DNA of 64,000 nt from Bacteroidota bacterium (GCA_023426145.1 JAFABG010000030.1:30075-94074), one strand, 5' to 3'. Shown: positions 53,383 through 62,551, counted from the stretch's first letter. A program made the numbers and translations. Notes: generated from the letters alone by a model not told the origin.

Positions 53383-54933
53383 CTAAACCCCTTCCGGTCC
53401 TTTCTTGATGGCCTTCAGCATAATACCTACTTCAGCAATCAGCATCACTGTGAACAAGAACAGGAAGATGAAGAAAGTGGCCTGCACCGAGCCAACATCC
53501 AATTTAGAGATTGCCGCCGAAGTGGGAAGCATATCTCTAATGGCCCAAGGCTGGCGGCCACATTCGGCAACCACCCAACCGGCCTGGCCGGCAATAAATC
53601 CAAGAGGAATGGTGAGCAAACCAATCCAATGTATCCAAGTCATCTTACTCAAATCTTTCTTATACACCAAGAAGAGCACCACAATGAAGAACAAAATGAA
53701 ATATCCACCCAGAAGCACCATGATGCGGAAAGCGTAGAAGTTCAACTGTACATTGGGCACTAACTGATGCACATCTTTAATATATCCATAGCCGAAGTAA
53801 GGCATGTTCTCCTGCAAAACCTGATAGGCCAAAGCAGCATCCTCTTGATGTCCGGCACTCTTAGCTGCCCGATAGGCTGCCAAAGCTCCGATAGCCGTCT
53901 TTCCACGTTCAATCTTTTCGGCAGCAGACAAAGCAATAGTACCATCTTTTTGGCGATACCCTCCTTCAATAATATTAGTTATACCCGGCACATACGCATC
54001 TAAATCGCGTTCGGCAAGATAGGATAACAATCCGGGAATTTGGAAACGGAACAAGAAAGGATCTTTACCATCATCATACGTCTTCTTATCCGGGTTAAGT
54101 ACCCCCACGCCAACTAAGCCGATATTATTACCTCCCTCGTAAAGTCCTTCTACAGCAGCCAACTTCATCGGTTGAGTCTGTGCCACTTGATAGCCGGAAC
54201 CATCACCTGTCCATACAGCCAACAACGAAGATACCAATCCGAAGATCGCACCAATCTTAATGCTGGCAAGTGCAAATTCACGATTCCGCTTCTTGAGCAA
54301 AAACCAGCAACTCACTCCCACTACAAACACACCACCTAGCACCCATCCGGACAATACCGTATGGAAAAACTTATTCACAGCTACAGGCGAAGTAGCCACT
54401 GCCCAGAAATCGACCATTTCATTACGCACCGTGTCGGGATTGAACTCCATACCAACCGGATTTTGCATCCATGCATTAGCTACTAGAATCCACCATGCAG
54501 AAATCGTGGCGCCTAGCCCCGTAAGCCAAGTAGAAGCCAAGTGAAAACGTTTGCTCACCTTCTCCCAGCCAAAGAACATCACTGCGATGAACGTAGCTTC
54601 CATAAAGAAGGCCAAAATACCTTCAATGGCCAGAGGAGCACCGAAAATATCGCCCACAAACCACGAATAATTACTCCAGTTCGTACCAAATTCAAACTCG
54701 AGAATCAACCCCGTGGCCACGCCGATAGCGAAATTAATTCCAAAAAGCTTCATCCAGAACTTAGCTGTTCGTTTCCAGAATTCATTGCCAGTCTTATAAT
54801 ACAAGGTCTCCATAATCCCCATCACCACAGCCAAGCCGAGCGTGAGCGGAACGAAAATCCAATGATACATAGCTGTCATGGCAAACTGAGCTCTCGACCA
54901 GTCGATCAGCGAGGTGTCAATACTTTCAATCAT
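53383..54933 (-). CDS. cydA: Cytochrome bd oxidase subunit I
   Basis: 516 residues. CydA motifs: SRAQFAMTAMYHWIFVPLTLG (split here by one base of the 20-limit) with the heme-ligand His near residue 24, GRQPWAIRDMLPTSAAISKL at the end and, in the middle, the quinol-binding loop with YQVAQTQPMKLAAVEGLYEG. Length fits the family, with a Q-loop insertion typical of Bacteroidetes. The heme b595/b558/d ligands could not be checked in detail. The ATG is at 54933; it follows the DUF4492 gene by 32 bp. Confidence 0.94.
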   Translation of the reverse strand: MIESIDTSLIDWSRAQFAMTAMYHWIFVPLTLGLAVVMGIMETLYYKTGNEFWKRTAKFWMKLFGINFAIGVATGLILEFEFGTNWSNYSWFVGDIFGAPLAIEGILAFFMEATFIAVMFFGWEKVSKRFHLASTWLTGLGATISAWWILVANAWMQNPVGMEFNPDTVRNEMVDFWAVATSPVAVNKFFHTVLSGWVLGGVFVVGVSCWFLLKKRNREFALASIKIGAIFGLVSSLLAVWTGDGSGYQVAQTQPMKLAAVEGLYEGGNNIGLVGVGVLNPDKKTYDDGKDPFLFRFQIPGLLSYLAERDLDAYVPGITNIIEGGYRQKDGTIALSAAEKIERGKTAIGALAAYRAAKSAGHQEDAALAYQVLQENMPYFGYGYIKDVHQLVPNVQLNFYAFRIMVLLGGYFILFFIVVLFLVYKKDLSKMTWIHWIGLLTIPLGFIAGQAGWVVAECGRQPWAIRDMLPTSAAISKLDVGSVQATFFIFLFLFTVMLIAEVGIMLKAIKKGPEGV

Positions 54934-54965
54934 AATGTTATGTAGTTTAAGAGTTAAAATTGCGT

Positions 54966-55190
54966 TTATTCTTGAGGCAGTGCACGTTGTATTAGTTCAT
55001 TGCCCACGTATTTCCCTTTATCAGCATCAGTGGGATGATCGCGAAGGAAATTCGGAAAAAAGAAAAGTTTGAGAACAAAAAACATGATGAATAATTTCAC
55101 AAGAATGATGAGCCACAGGGTGCGCCCCAGTGTCATACTTCGGAACCCTTCGATATAAAAGTTCCAGATTGAGGAAAGTGCATTCTTCAT
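54966..55190 (-). CDS. DUF4492 small membrane protein
   Basis: 74 residues from the ATG at 55190; an in-frame TTG at 55196 is less likely. One membrane helix (about 24-45, LWLIILVKLFIMFFVLKLFFF) and a basic start fit DUF4492, a family often found directly upstream of cydA in Bacteroidetes. It probably helps assembly or stability of the bd oxidase, in the manner of small Cyd subunits; this is inference from position. The operon promoter is at 55222. Confidence 0.85.
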   Translation of the reverse strand: MKNALSSIWNFYIEGFRSMTLGRTLWLIILVKLFIMFFVLKLFFFPNFLRDHPTDADKGKYVGNELIQRALPQE

Positions 55191-55221
55191 AAGCAAATAT
55201 GATCATCAATTGTAATAAGTA

Positions 55222-55251
55222 CAAATATACAATTTTTATAATTAAAACAAA
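55222..55251 (-). promoter_or_regulatory. Promoter of the cyd operon
   Basis: On the minus strand TTTG (55248-55251), 18 bp, TATATTTG (55222-55229). The start codon of the DUF4492 gene is 31 bp beyond the -7 box. Confidence 0.75.
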
Positions 55252-55357
55252 CAAAACCATAAAATTGTTGCACAAATCCCCCTGTTTTTTGCAGGAAGAC
55301 ACCCCATCGACAGAAAAAAAACATTTAACGGTAAAATCCATCCATCCGTCTATCGTT

Positions 55358-55389
55358 TTTGCAGTAGATATAATATGTACGTACCTTCG
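55358..55389 (+). promoter_or_regulatory. Promoter of the efflux operon
   Basis: TTTG (55358-55361), 20 bp, TACCTTCG (55382-55389), one mismatch to the -7 consensus. The ATG of the TolC-like gene is 29 bp beyond it. Confidence 0.6.
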
Positions 55390-55418
55390 TTACAGTAAAT
55401 CAATAGAAGTATAAGCTT

Positions 55419-56810
55419 ATGATAAGTGTAAAAAAATGGGTAATGATAGCTTTTCTTGGTGCGGGTATGCTACCCGGTATATCCGCTCAAGAAGCTGCTA
55501 CGCACGAAGTTGTGCAGAGCGCAACCTCCCTTCCCGCCCAGTGGGATTTGCAGTCGTGCATTGACTATGCCTTGCAGCAGAACATTACAATCCGTAAAAA
55601 TCGGGTAAATGCGGCAAGCACATTGATCGACGTCAAGACGGCTAAAGCCGCCCTCTTCCCCAGTCTGTCGTTCTCAACGAGCCAGAATGTGGTGAACCGT
55701 CCATATCAGGAGACCAGTAGAACCATTAGCGGCAGCGAGGTGATTGAAACCAGCAGTAAGACCAGCTATAACGGCAACTATGGGTTGAACGCTTCATGGA
55801 CCGTGTACAACGGTAACAAGCGTTTAAACACCATTAAGCAGGAAAAGCTAAACAACCAGTCGGCCAACCTAGAAGTAGCAACTTCCGAAAATAGCATCCG
55901 CGAATCCATTGCGCAGATCTATATTCAAATCCTTTATGCTGCGGAGTCGGTAAAAGTGAATGAAAATACACTTGAGGTCTCTCTTGCTCAGCGCGATCGA
56001 GGCCAACAGTTGCTCAATGCCGGAAGCATCTCTAAGAGCGATTTGGCCCAACTCGAAGCGCAAGTCAGCACAGACCGCTACCAAGTGGTCACAGCGCAAG
56101 CCACCCTTCAAGACTACAAGCTACAACTCAAACAATTGCTCGAGCTCGATGGAGAGAATGAACTCAATGTTTATCTCCCTGCCCTGTCCGACGAGAATGT
56201 ACTCTTGCCCCTTCCCACTAAGACCGATGTCTATCACAGTGCCCTCGCTCTTCGCCCGGAGATTGAAGCCGGTAAAATCAATGTGCAAGCTTCCGAACTA
56301 GGCATCGACATTGCCAGAGCCGGATACCTACCTACCATAAATCTAAGTGCAGGCATCGGCACCAACCACACTAGTGGTAGCAATTTCACCTTTGCCGAGC
56401 AACTAAAGAACGGTTGGAACAACTCCATCGGACTCTCAGTGAGCGTGCCTATCTTCAATAATCGCCAGACAAAGAGTGCCGTGCAAAAAGCCAAATTGCA
56501 ACGCGAAACAAGTATGCTCTCGCTGCTCGACGAACAAAAAGTACTGTATAAAACTATCGAAGGCCTCTGGCTCGATGCGAACAGTGCGCAACAACGTTAT
56601 GCCGCAGCCAACGAGAAACTGAAAAGTACAGAGATCAGCTACAACCTGATCAGCGAACAGTTTAACATGGGAATGAAAAATACAGTAGAGCTATTGACCG
56701 AAAAGAATAACCTGCTGCAAGCCCACCAAGAACAACTTCAAGCCAAATACATGGCCATCCTGAACACCCAGTTGCTGAAGTTCTATCAGGGAGAAAAGCT
56801 CACCCTATAG
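55419..56810 (+). CDS. TolC-family outer-membrane efflux protein
   Basis: 463 residues. Signal peptide (cut near GISAQ), then the two-repeat alpha-helical TolC structure: LQSCIDYALQQNITIRKNR at the start of repeat 1, long coiled-coil helices, and NLISEQFNMGMKNTVELLTE in repeat 2. It is the outer-membrane exit duct of a three-part export system. The next genes, MacA-like and MacB-like, supply the rest. The substrate is not known; peptides, macrolides or siderophores are typical for this class. Confidence 0.9.
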   Translation: MISVKKWVMIAFLGAGMLPGISAQEAATHEVVQSATSLPAQWDLQSCIDYALQQNITIRKNRVNAASTLIDVKTAKAALFPSLSFSTSQNVVNRPYQETSRTISGSEVIETSSKTSYNGNYGLNASWTVYNGNKRLNTIKQEKLNNQSANLEVATSENSIRESIAQIYIQILYAAESVKVNENTLEVSLAQRDRGQQLLNAGSISKSDLAQLEAQVSTDRYQVVTAQATLQDYKLQLKQLLELDGENELNVYLPALSDENVLLPLPTKTDVYHSALALRPEIEAGKINVQASELGIDIARAGYLPTINLSAGIGTNHTSGSNFTFAEQLKNGWNNSIGLSVSVPIFNNRQTKSAVQKAKLQRETSMLSLLDEQKVLYKTIEGLWLDANSAQQRYAAANEKLKSTEISYNLISEQFNMGMKNTVELLTEKNNLLQAHQEQLQAKYMAILNTQLLKFYQGEKLTL

Positions 56811-56866
56811 GCATTCCGATGGCTAAGAATAAAAACAAGTTTTAAATAAATAAAACAGCATATAGA

Positions 56867-58093
56867 ATGAAAACGAAAAAAATGATCCTGATCGCTGTGG
56901 CCGCAGTCCTGGTAGTAGGTGGAGGTATCTGGTATTTCACCGGTTCTCCTGCCAAACACAAAGTGACCTATGCCACTGCAACCGTCAGTAAAGGCGATAT
57001 CTCCAATTCGGTAACGGCTACCGGAACCATCGAACCGGTCACAGAAGTAGAAGTCGGTACCCAAGTATCCGGCATCATCGACAAGATTTATGTGGATTAC
57101 AATTCAGAAGTAAAGAAAGGTCAGTTGATTGCCGAGATGGACCGCATCACTCTGCAAAGCGAGTTGGCTTCACAGCAAGCAAGCTATGACGGAGCGAAAG
57201 CTGAGTACGAGTATCAGAAGAAGAACTACGCACGTAGTAAAGGATTGCACGAAAAATCATTGATTAGCGACACCGACTATGAGCAAGTGCTCTATAACTA
57301 CGAGAAAGCCAAAAGCATGTTCGACAGTAGTAAGGCCTCATTGGCAAAAGCCCAACGTAACCTATCTTACGCCACCATTACCTCTCCTATCGACGGAGTA
57401 GTGATCAGCCGTGCTGTTGAAGCCGGACAAACAGTCGCTTCCGGATTCTCCACACCGACCCTTTTCACCATTGCTGCCGACCTCACTCAAATGCAGGTAG
57501 TGGCCAACATTGATGAAGCCGATATAGGCGGTATTGAAGAAGGCCAACGTGCCAGCTTCACCGTAGATGCCTACCCGAACGATCAGTTTGACGGCACAGT
57601 GACCCAAGTTCGTTTGGGCGACGCCAGCAGTAGCAGCACCACCACTTCAAGTAGCAACACCGTGGTGACTTATGAAGTAGTAATCTCTGCCCCCAATCCT
57701 GATCTCAAACTGAAACCACGCCTCACAGCCAACGTCACCATCTACACACTCGATAAAAAAGGTGTATTGGCCGTTCCCAATAGAGCCTTGCGTTTCACCC
57801 CCGAAGAGCCCTTGATAGGCCCCGAAGACGTTGTAAAAGATTGCGAAGGCACACATAAACTATGGACGCGCGAAGGCAACACCTTCACTGCACATGCCGT
57901 AGAAGTAGGGATCAGCAATGGCACCTCCACAGAAATTCTCAGTGGCGTTGCCGAAGGCACTACAGTGATCACCGAAGCTACCGTTGGCGCTATGCCCGGA
58001 GAACAAGCTATGGGTGGAGCATCCGGTGGAGAAAAAAATCCATTCATGCCCAAATTCCCCTCTAAAAAGAACACCAAAAGCACAAGTAAGTAG
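56867..58093 (+). CDS. MacA-like periplasmic adaptor (HlyD family)
   Basis: 408 residues with one N-terminal membrane anchor (about residues 6-23). The membrane-fusion-protein pattern is seen: barrel-sandwich hybrid half 1 (GTIEPVTEVEVGTQVSGII), long coiled-coil hairpin (about 80-140), half 2 (ATITSPIDGVVISRAVEAGQ) and beta-barrel domain. A Ser/Thr-rich loop near 248-263 (SSSSTTTSSSNT) and a Gly/Lys/Pro-rich tail are unusual but common in Bacteroidetes copies. It links the TolC-like duct with the ABC pump. Confidence 0.9.
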   Translation: MKTKKMILIAVAAVLVVGGGIWYFTGSPAKHKVTYATATVSKGDISNSVTATGTIEPVTEVEVGTQVSGIIDKIYVDYNSEVKKGQLIAEMDRITLQSELASQQASYDGAKAEYEYQKKNYARSKGLHEKSLISDTDYEQVLYNYEKAKSMFDSSKASLAKAQRNLSYATITSPIDGVVISRAVEAGQTVASGFSTPTLFTIAADLTQMQVVANIDEADIGGIEEGQRASFTVDAYPNDQFDGTVTQVRLGDASSSSTTTSSSNTVVTYEVVISAPNPDLKLKPRLTANVTIYTLDKKGVLAVPNRALRFTPEEPLIGPEDVVKDCEGTHKLWTREGNTFTAHAVEVGISNGTSTEILSGVAEGTTVITEATVGAMPGEQAMGGASGGEKNPFMPKFPSKKNTKSTSK

Positions 58094-58099
58094 CCCGTC

Positions 58100-58843
58100 A
58101 TGAAAAGAGTAATTGAACTTCAAAACATCAAACGAGACTTCCACGTAGGTGAAGAAATCGTCCACGCATTGCGTGGCGTTTCCTTCACCATCAACGAAGG
58201 TGAGTTTGTTACCATCATGGGTACCTCCGGCTCGGGAAAGTCCACCCTGCTCAACACTTTGGGCTGTCTCGACACACCTAGCCATGGAGAGTATCTGCTC
58301 GACGGCATTTCCATGCGCACCATGACCAAGCCCCAGCGGGCTGTATTGCGCAACCGGAAAATCGGCTTCGTCTTTCAAAGCTATAATCTGCTACCCAAGA
58401 CCACAGCCGTAGAAAACGTTGAGTTGCCCCTGATGTATAACTCCTCAGTGAGCGGCACCGAACGTCGGCAGCGAGCCATAGAAGCTTTGCAAGCCGTAGG
58501 TTTGGGCGATCGCTTAGAGCATAAATCCAATCAGATGTCCGGTGGACAAATGCAACGCGTAGCTATTGCTCGCGCATTAGTCAATAACCCAGCAGTTATC
58601 TTGGCCGATGAAGCCACCGGAAACCTCGACACCCGTACGTCATTCGAAATCCTCGTCTTGTTTCAAAAACTCCACGCGGAGGGACGTACCATTATATTCG
58701 TAACACACAATCCTGAAATCGCTCAATACAGTAGCCGCAACATTCGCCTGCGCGATGGACATGTCACAGAAGACACTGTGAACACACAGATCCTCTCGGC
58801 AGCTAAAGCCCTGGCAGCGTTGCCCAAGAACGATGAAGATTGA
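58100..58843 (+). CDS. MacB-type ABC transporter ATPase
   Basis: 247 residues, a complete nucleotide-binding domain: Walker A GTSGSGKST (about 41-49), Q-loop FQSYNL, signature MSGGQMQRVAIARAL and Walker B VILADEATGN followed by a D-loop NLD. In E. coli the ATPase and permease are fused in MacB; here they are two genes, as in the LolD/FtsE-type arrangement. It sits 6 bp after the adaptor gene and 27 bp before the permease. Confidence 0.92.
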   Translation: MKRVIELQNIKRDFHVGEEIVHALRGVSFTINEGEFVTIMGTSGSGKSTLLNTLGCLDTPSHGEYLLDGISMRTMTKPQRAVLRNRKIGFVFQSYNLLPKTTAVENVELPLMYNSSVSGTERRQRAIEALQAVGLGDRLEHKSNQMSGGQMQRVAIARALVNNPAVILADEATGNLDTRTSFEILVLFQKLHAEGRTIIFVTHNPEIAQYSSRNIRLRDGHVTEDTVNTQILSAAKALAALPKNDED

Positions 58844-58870
58844 CAATCGATCAAAAAGAAAAGGTAATAT

Positions 58871-60091
58871 ATGAATGTAACTAACTTATTCAAGATAGCT
58901 TTCCGGGCACTGGCCAACAATAAGCTTCGTGCTTTTCTCACCATGCTCGGCATCATTATCGGTGTAGCATCCGTCATCACCATGCTCGCTATTGGGCAAG
59001 GATCGAAACGGAGCATTCAGCAGCAGATCTCCGAGATGGGATCGAACATGATCATGATCCATCCGGGAGCCGACATGCGTGGAGGAGTCCGTCAAGACCC
59101 CTCGGCCATGCAAACCCTGAAACTGACCGACTATGAAGCCTTACGCAATGAAACCAGCTTCCTAGCCGGTATCAGTCCGAATGTATCCTCCTCGGGACAG
59201 CTGATAGCGGGCAATAACAACTACCCCTCCTCTGTGAGCGGCGTGGGATTGGAATATCTGAAGATTCGCCAACTCACTGTGGCCAGCGGAGACATGTTTA
59301 CCGAAGCCGACATACAGAGTTCGGCTAAAGTATGCGTCATCGGAAAAACCATAGTAGACAACCTCTTTCCCGATGGAGGAGATCCGATAGGGAAAATCGT
59401 TCGTTTCAACAAAATCCCTTTCCGCGTGGTAGGCGTGCTCAAAGCCAAAGGCTATAACTCTATGGGACAAGACCAAGACAACATCGTGCTTGCCCCCTAC
59501 AGCACTGTGATGAAACGATTGATGGCTGTCACCTATCTGCAAGGCATCTTTGCCTCTGCCCTCACAGAAGATATGACCGAATACGCCACCAATGAAATCA
59601 CTGAAATCCTTCGAAGGAATCATAAACTAAAACCTTCGGATCTTGACGATTTCACCATTCGTACACAGCAAGAACTCAGCACCATGCTGAATTCCACTAC
59701 CGATCTGATGACCACCCTCCTCGCCTGCATTGCCGGCATATCACTTATCGTGGGCGGCATCGGGATTATGAATATCATGTACGTATCCGTCACAGAACGT
59801 ACCCGTGAGATCGGTCTTCGTATGTCCGTTGGAGCACGTGGCGTCGATATTCTGAGTCAATTCCTCATCGAAGCCATCCTGATCAGCATCACCGGTGGCA
59901 TCATCGGAGTCCTCCTTGGCTGCAGTGCCAGTTGGTTGGTAAAAGGCGTGGCCCATTGGCCTATCCTTATTCAGCCCTGGAGCGTATTTCTCTCTTTCGC
60001 TGTCTGTACCATCACCGGTGTATTCTTCGGCTGGTATCCGGCAAAGAAAGCAGCAGATTTAGACCCCATAGAAGCAATCCGATACGAATAA
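58871..60091 (+). CDS. MacB-type ABC transporter permease
   Basis: 406 residues: N-terminal helix (about 18-40), a large periplasmic MacB-PCD domain (about 45-270) and three C-terminal membrane helices. The FtsX/MacB signatures are clear: LTMLGIIIGVASVITMLAIG and GGIGIMNIMYVSVTERTREIG with later RMSVGARG. It works by a mechanotransmission mechanism with the ATPase, TolC-like duct and adaptor, and exports its substrate from the periplasm. The stop is followed within 18 bp by the histidine kinase gene. Confidence 0.92.
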   Translation: MNVTNLFKIAFRALANNKLRAFLTMLGIIIGVASVITMLAIGQGSKRSIQQQISEMGSNMIMIHPGADMRGGVRQDPSAMQTLKLTDYEALRNETSFLAGISPNVSSSGQLIAGNNNYPSSVSGVGLEYLKIRQLTVASGDMFTEADIQSSAKVCVIGKTIVDNLFPDGGDPIGKIVRFNKIPFRVVGVLKAKGYNSMGQDQDNIVLAPYSTVMKRLMAVTYLQGIFASALTEDMTEYATNEITEILRRNHKLKPSDLDDFTIRTQQELSTMLNSTTDLMTTLLACIAGISLIVGGIGIMNIMYVSVTERTREIGLRMSVGARGVDILSQFLIEAILISITGGIIGVLLGCSASWLVKGVAHWPILIQPWSVFLSFAVCTITGVFFGWYPAKKAADLDPIEAIRYE

Positions 60092-60096
60092 AAAAC

Positions 60097-60104
60097 TATC
60101 TTTG
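60097..60104 (+). promoter_or_regulatory. Possible -7 box before the histidine kinase
   Basis: TATCTTTG fits TAnnTTTG but lies only 6 bp before the ATG, so a transcript from it would have almost no leader. It may be chance. Confidence 0.25.
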
Positions 60105-60109
60105 CCTTT

Positions 60110-61186
60110 ATGAAACAACCCTTTACCTCCGCACGTCGTCCCCTAGAAGCCCTGATACACGTTATCAGCTGGGGGATTATGTTCGGCTTTCCGTTCTTCT
60201 TCCTAGAGCGTGAAAGCGGAAATATCAACTGGATGGCCTATATGCGCCATGCAGCCATACCGCTAGCCTTCATGGTAGCGTTCTATGTCAACTATTTCCT
60301 GCTCGTTCCGCGATACCTTTTCGCCAATCAGACCAAGAGATATATTACCTTTAATCTTATCCTCTTGTGCTCCATAGCCTTGTTGCTTCGTCTTTGGTGG
60401 ACCCTCTCATTCGATCCCTCCATGCCTCCGAATCCCAAACGAATAAACCTTCCTCCGGGATGGTTGTTCTTTGCCAGAGACCTGCTGAGCCTTGTGTTCA
60501 CAGCAGTCTTGAGTGCTGCCATTCGCATGAGCGGACGATGGACAGAAACAGAAGCAGCGCGTAAAGAAGCCGAACGTGATCGGACAGAAGCGGAGTTAAA
60601 GAATCTGCGCAATCAGCTGAATCCCCATTTTTTGCTCAACACACTGAACAACATCTACGCCCTTATCACTTTCGACACTGACAAGGCGCAACAGGCTGTG
60701 CAGGAACTCAGCAAATTGCTTCGGTATGTGCTCTATGACAATCAACAAACCTATGTGCCCCTGTGCAAAGAGGTCGACTTCATTCGCAACTACATCGAGC
60801 TGATGCGCATCCGTCTATCGGGCAATGTACAGATGACCACCGAGCTAGAAATTGCCTCAGACAGTCAGACCCCGATAGCTCCCCTGATCTTCATCTCGCT
60901 CATCGAGAATGCCTTCAAGCATGGCATCTCTCCCGTCGAAGCCAGTTTCATCCGCATCAGCCTCACCGAAAACAGTTCAGAGGTGACTTGTGAAATCAGT
61001 AACAGCAATCACCCCAAGAGCCGAACAGATAAGAGCGGTTCGGGGATAGGGTTAGAACAAGTCAGTCGGCGGCTAGAAATCCTCTACCCCAACCAATACA
61101 CTTGGGACAAAGGTCTATCGGCAGATGAACAAACCTATACGTCTAAACTCACCATTCGGACGTCAGCATTAATCCCTCAAAATTAG
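60110..61186 (+). CDS. LytS-type sensor histidine kinase
   Basis: 358 residues with four expected membrane helices (about 12-140), then a coiled coil and a His_kinase domain of the LytS/YehU type with LRNQLNPHFLLNTLNNI (phospho-acceptor His, about residue 173). The ATPase part carries SLIENAFKHG (N box) and SGSGIGLEQV (G box). There is no periplasmic sensor domain, so it probably senses the membrane state or the efflux pump. It precedes its LytTR response regulator by 6 bp. Confidence 0.92.
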   Translation: MKQPFTSARRPLEALIHVISWGIMFGFPFFFLERESGNINWMAYMRHAAIPLAFMVAFYVNYFLLVPRYLFANQTKRYITFNLILLCSIALLLRLWWTLSFDPSMPPNPKRINLPPGWLFFARDLLSLVFTAVLSAAIRMSGRWTETEAARKEAERDRTEAELKNLRNQLNPHFLLNTLNNIYALITFDTDKAQQAVQELSKLLRYVLYDNQQTYVPLCKEVDFIRNYIELMRIRLSGNVQMTTELEIASDSQTPIAPLIFISLIENAFKHGISPVEASFIRISLTENSSEVTCEISNSNHPKSRTDKSGSGIGLEQVSRRLEILYPNQYTWDKGLSADEQTYTSKLTIRTSALIPQN

Positions 61187-61192
61187 AAGATT

Positions 61193-61891
61193 ATGAAATT
61201 ACGTTGCGCCATAGTAGATGATGAACCGTTAGCACTTAACCTGTTAGAGAGCTATGTGACCAAGACCCCCTTTCTTCAGTTGGTAGGGAAATATTCCAGT
61301 GCCGTTCAGGCGATGAAAGAGTTGCCCAATGAAGAAGCCGATCTGCTGTTTCTCGACATTCAGATGCCGGAACTTAACGGATTGGAGTTTTCTAAAATGG
61401 TAGATCCGCGCACTCGTATAGTCTTTACCACTGCTTTCGGTCAATATGCCATCGACGGCTATCGGGTCAATGCACTCGACTATCTGCTAAAGCCCATTTC
61501 GTATGTTGATTTTCTGCAAGCAGCCAACAAGGCACTTCAGTGGTTTGAGCTGATCCAAAAACCGGACGAAATAGAAAGCATCTTTGTGAAGAGCGACTAC
61601 AAACTCATTCAAATTGAGCTAAAGAAGATTCTCTACATCGAAGGATTGAAAGATTACGTGAAGATTTATACAGAAGAGCAGGCGAAACCGATTCTGTCAC
61701 TCATGAGTATGAAGGCTATGGAAGAGCTCCTTCCTGCGGAACACTTCATTCGCGTGCACCGTTCCTACATCGTACAGAAGAATAAAATACGCGTCATCGA
61801 CCGTGGACGAATCGTCTTCGACAAGACGTATATTCCTATCAGTGATAGTTACAAACAGACGTTCCAAACCTATTTAGACGAAAGGAGCTAA
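61193..61891 (+). CDS. LytTR-family response regulator
   Basis: 232 residues: receiver domain (1-120) with acidic pocket DDEP (Asp10-11), phospho-acceptor Asp in LLFLDIQMPELNG (about 55) and Lys in LLKPISY; then a LytTR DNA-binding domain (about 135-232) with FVKSDYKLIQIELKKILYIEGLKDYV patterns and HRSYIVQKNKI. It is the partner of the upstream LytS-type kinase and probably controls the efflux operon. No LytTR-type direct repeats were recognised in its promoter. The candidate sRNA unit follows. Confidence 0.94.
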   Translation: MKLRCAIVDDEPLALNLLESYVTKTPFLQLVGKYSSAVQAMKELPNEEADLLFLDIQMPELNGLEFSKMVDPRTRIVFTTAFGQYAIDGYRVNALDYLLKPISYVDFLQAANKALQWFELIQKPDEIESIFVKSDYKLIQIELKKILYIEGLKDYVKIYTEEQAKPILSLMSMKAMEELLPAEHFIRVHRSYIVQKNKIRVIDRGRIVFDKTYIPISDSYKQTFQTYLDERS

Positions 61892-61937
61892 TTTCTCTAG
61901 GAATTATCGGTAAAATAAACATTTTTGTCGATAATTA

Positions 61938-61968
61938 TTTGGAATAGAAAGTTTTATATGTAACTTTG
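61938..61968 (+). promoter_or_regulatory. Strong promoter without an ORF downstream
   Basis: TTTG (61938-61941), exactly 19 bp, TAACTTTG (61961-61968), a full match to the Bacteroides consensus. The only features between it and 62085 are the terminator and no usable ORF. Confidence 0.75.
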
Positions 61969-61974
61969 TGACGA

Positions 61975-62085
61975 ACAGAAAGGGATTGTGAAATTCCAAT
62001 AATAGAATAGTTTAGTTAAGTCTAGTTTAGTTTTTGTGTAAATGGCTTCCTCGTCGGCGGACGACTAAGGAAGCCATTTTTATTT
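61975..62085 (+). ncRNA. Candidate small RNA
   Basis: Transcription from the promoter at 61961-61968 would start near 61975 and meet a strong terminator at 62040-62079 after about 110 bases. No reading frame longer than a few codons lies between. The 3' end is a stem AAATGGCTTCCT/AGGAAGCCATTT with an inner CGTC/GACG stem and a U-rich tail, as in a terminator-ended sRNA. Its sequence is not one of the sRNA families I know by heart. Confidence 0.5.
62040..62085 (+). terminator. Terminator of the candidate sRNA
   Basis: Arms 62040-62051 and 62068-62079 pair over 12 bases with a smaller stem inside; TTATTTT follows. Confidence 0.85.
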
Positions 62086-62115
62086 TGCTAAGAATCAACT
62101 ATTTAAATCAGCCTA

Positions 62116-62349
62116 TCACTGTCCGATTTTCTTTTTAAACTCTACAAGTTGCGATACAGTTGATTGGAAAAGAGGGTTCTCCATGTTATTGGATATGATG
62201 GAAATCATCGATTCAAGAAACTTCTCAGCATCAAGAATAGTAGATGATTTATTCACTTTAACCTGGCCCTCAGGGTAGGTTTTATTATTTAATGTCTCTT
62301 GCGCCCAGTTCAATAGAGACTGTATGGCTTCTTGTGTATAGACTTCCAT
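62116..62349 (-). CDS. Small protein of unknown function
   Basis: 77 residues, predicted mostly helical and cytoplasmic, with no signal or membrane segment. It contains EGQVKVNKSSTILDAEKFLE and ends in Gln. It may resemble the DUF6965 type of small Bacteroides proteins, but I am unsure. It has its own -7 box at 62370 (TACCTTTG) and is convergent with the candidate sRNA, from whose terminator it is separated by about 30 bp. Confidence 0.65.
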   Translation of the reverse strand: MEVYTQEAIQSLLNWAQETLNNKTYPEGQVKVNKSSTILDAEKFLESMISIISNNMENPLFQSTVSQLVEFKKKIGQ

Positions 62350-62369
62350 CGTTATTCAGTAATTTCAGG

Positions 62370-62377
62370 CAAAGGTA
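62370..62377 (-). promoter_or_regulatory. -7 box of the 62349 gene
   Basis: TACCTTTG on the minus strand matches TAnnTTTG and lies 20 bp before the ATG at 62349. No -33 was found. Confidence 0.55.
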
Positions 62378-62521
62378 GTGATTTTATTTATTCTACAGAG
62401 TGACGAGTTTATAAAAAAGAGAAAGCTTTATTTTTTGTAAAATTATTGCACGTACAAACAATTATCACATATTTGTAAACATAAGACAAAAACAATCTCC
62501 AGTAAATACTATCGTTATAAC

Positions 62522-62551
62522 TTTGAATTGAAAATATATTTCATACATTTG
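62522..62551 (+). promoter_or_regulatory. Promoter upstream of the VOC gene
   Basis: TTTG (62522-62525), 18 bp, TACATTTG (62544-62551), consensus spacing and sequence. Transcripts would start near 62558 and carry a leader of about 125 bases with the micro-ORF before the VOC gene. Confidence 0.6.

Noticed and set aside
57860..58378. 172-codon minus-strand frame over the adaptor and ATPase genes
   Set aside because: Runs antisense across two confirmed genes and has no recognisable motif.
60097..60104. Separate promoter for the histidine kinase
   Set aside because: The box is only 6 bp from the start codon and the gene is 18 bp from the permease; cotranscription is more likely. Kept at low confidence.
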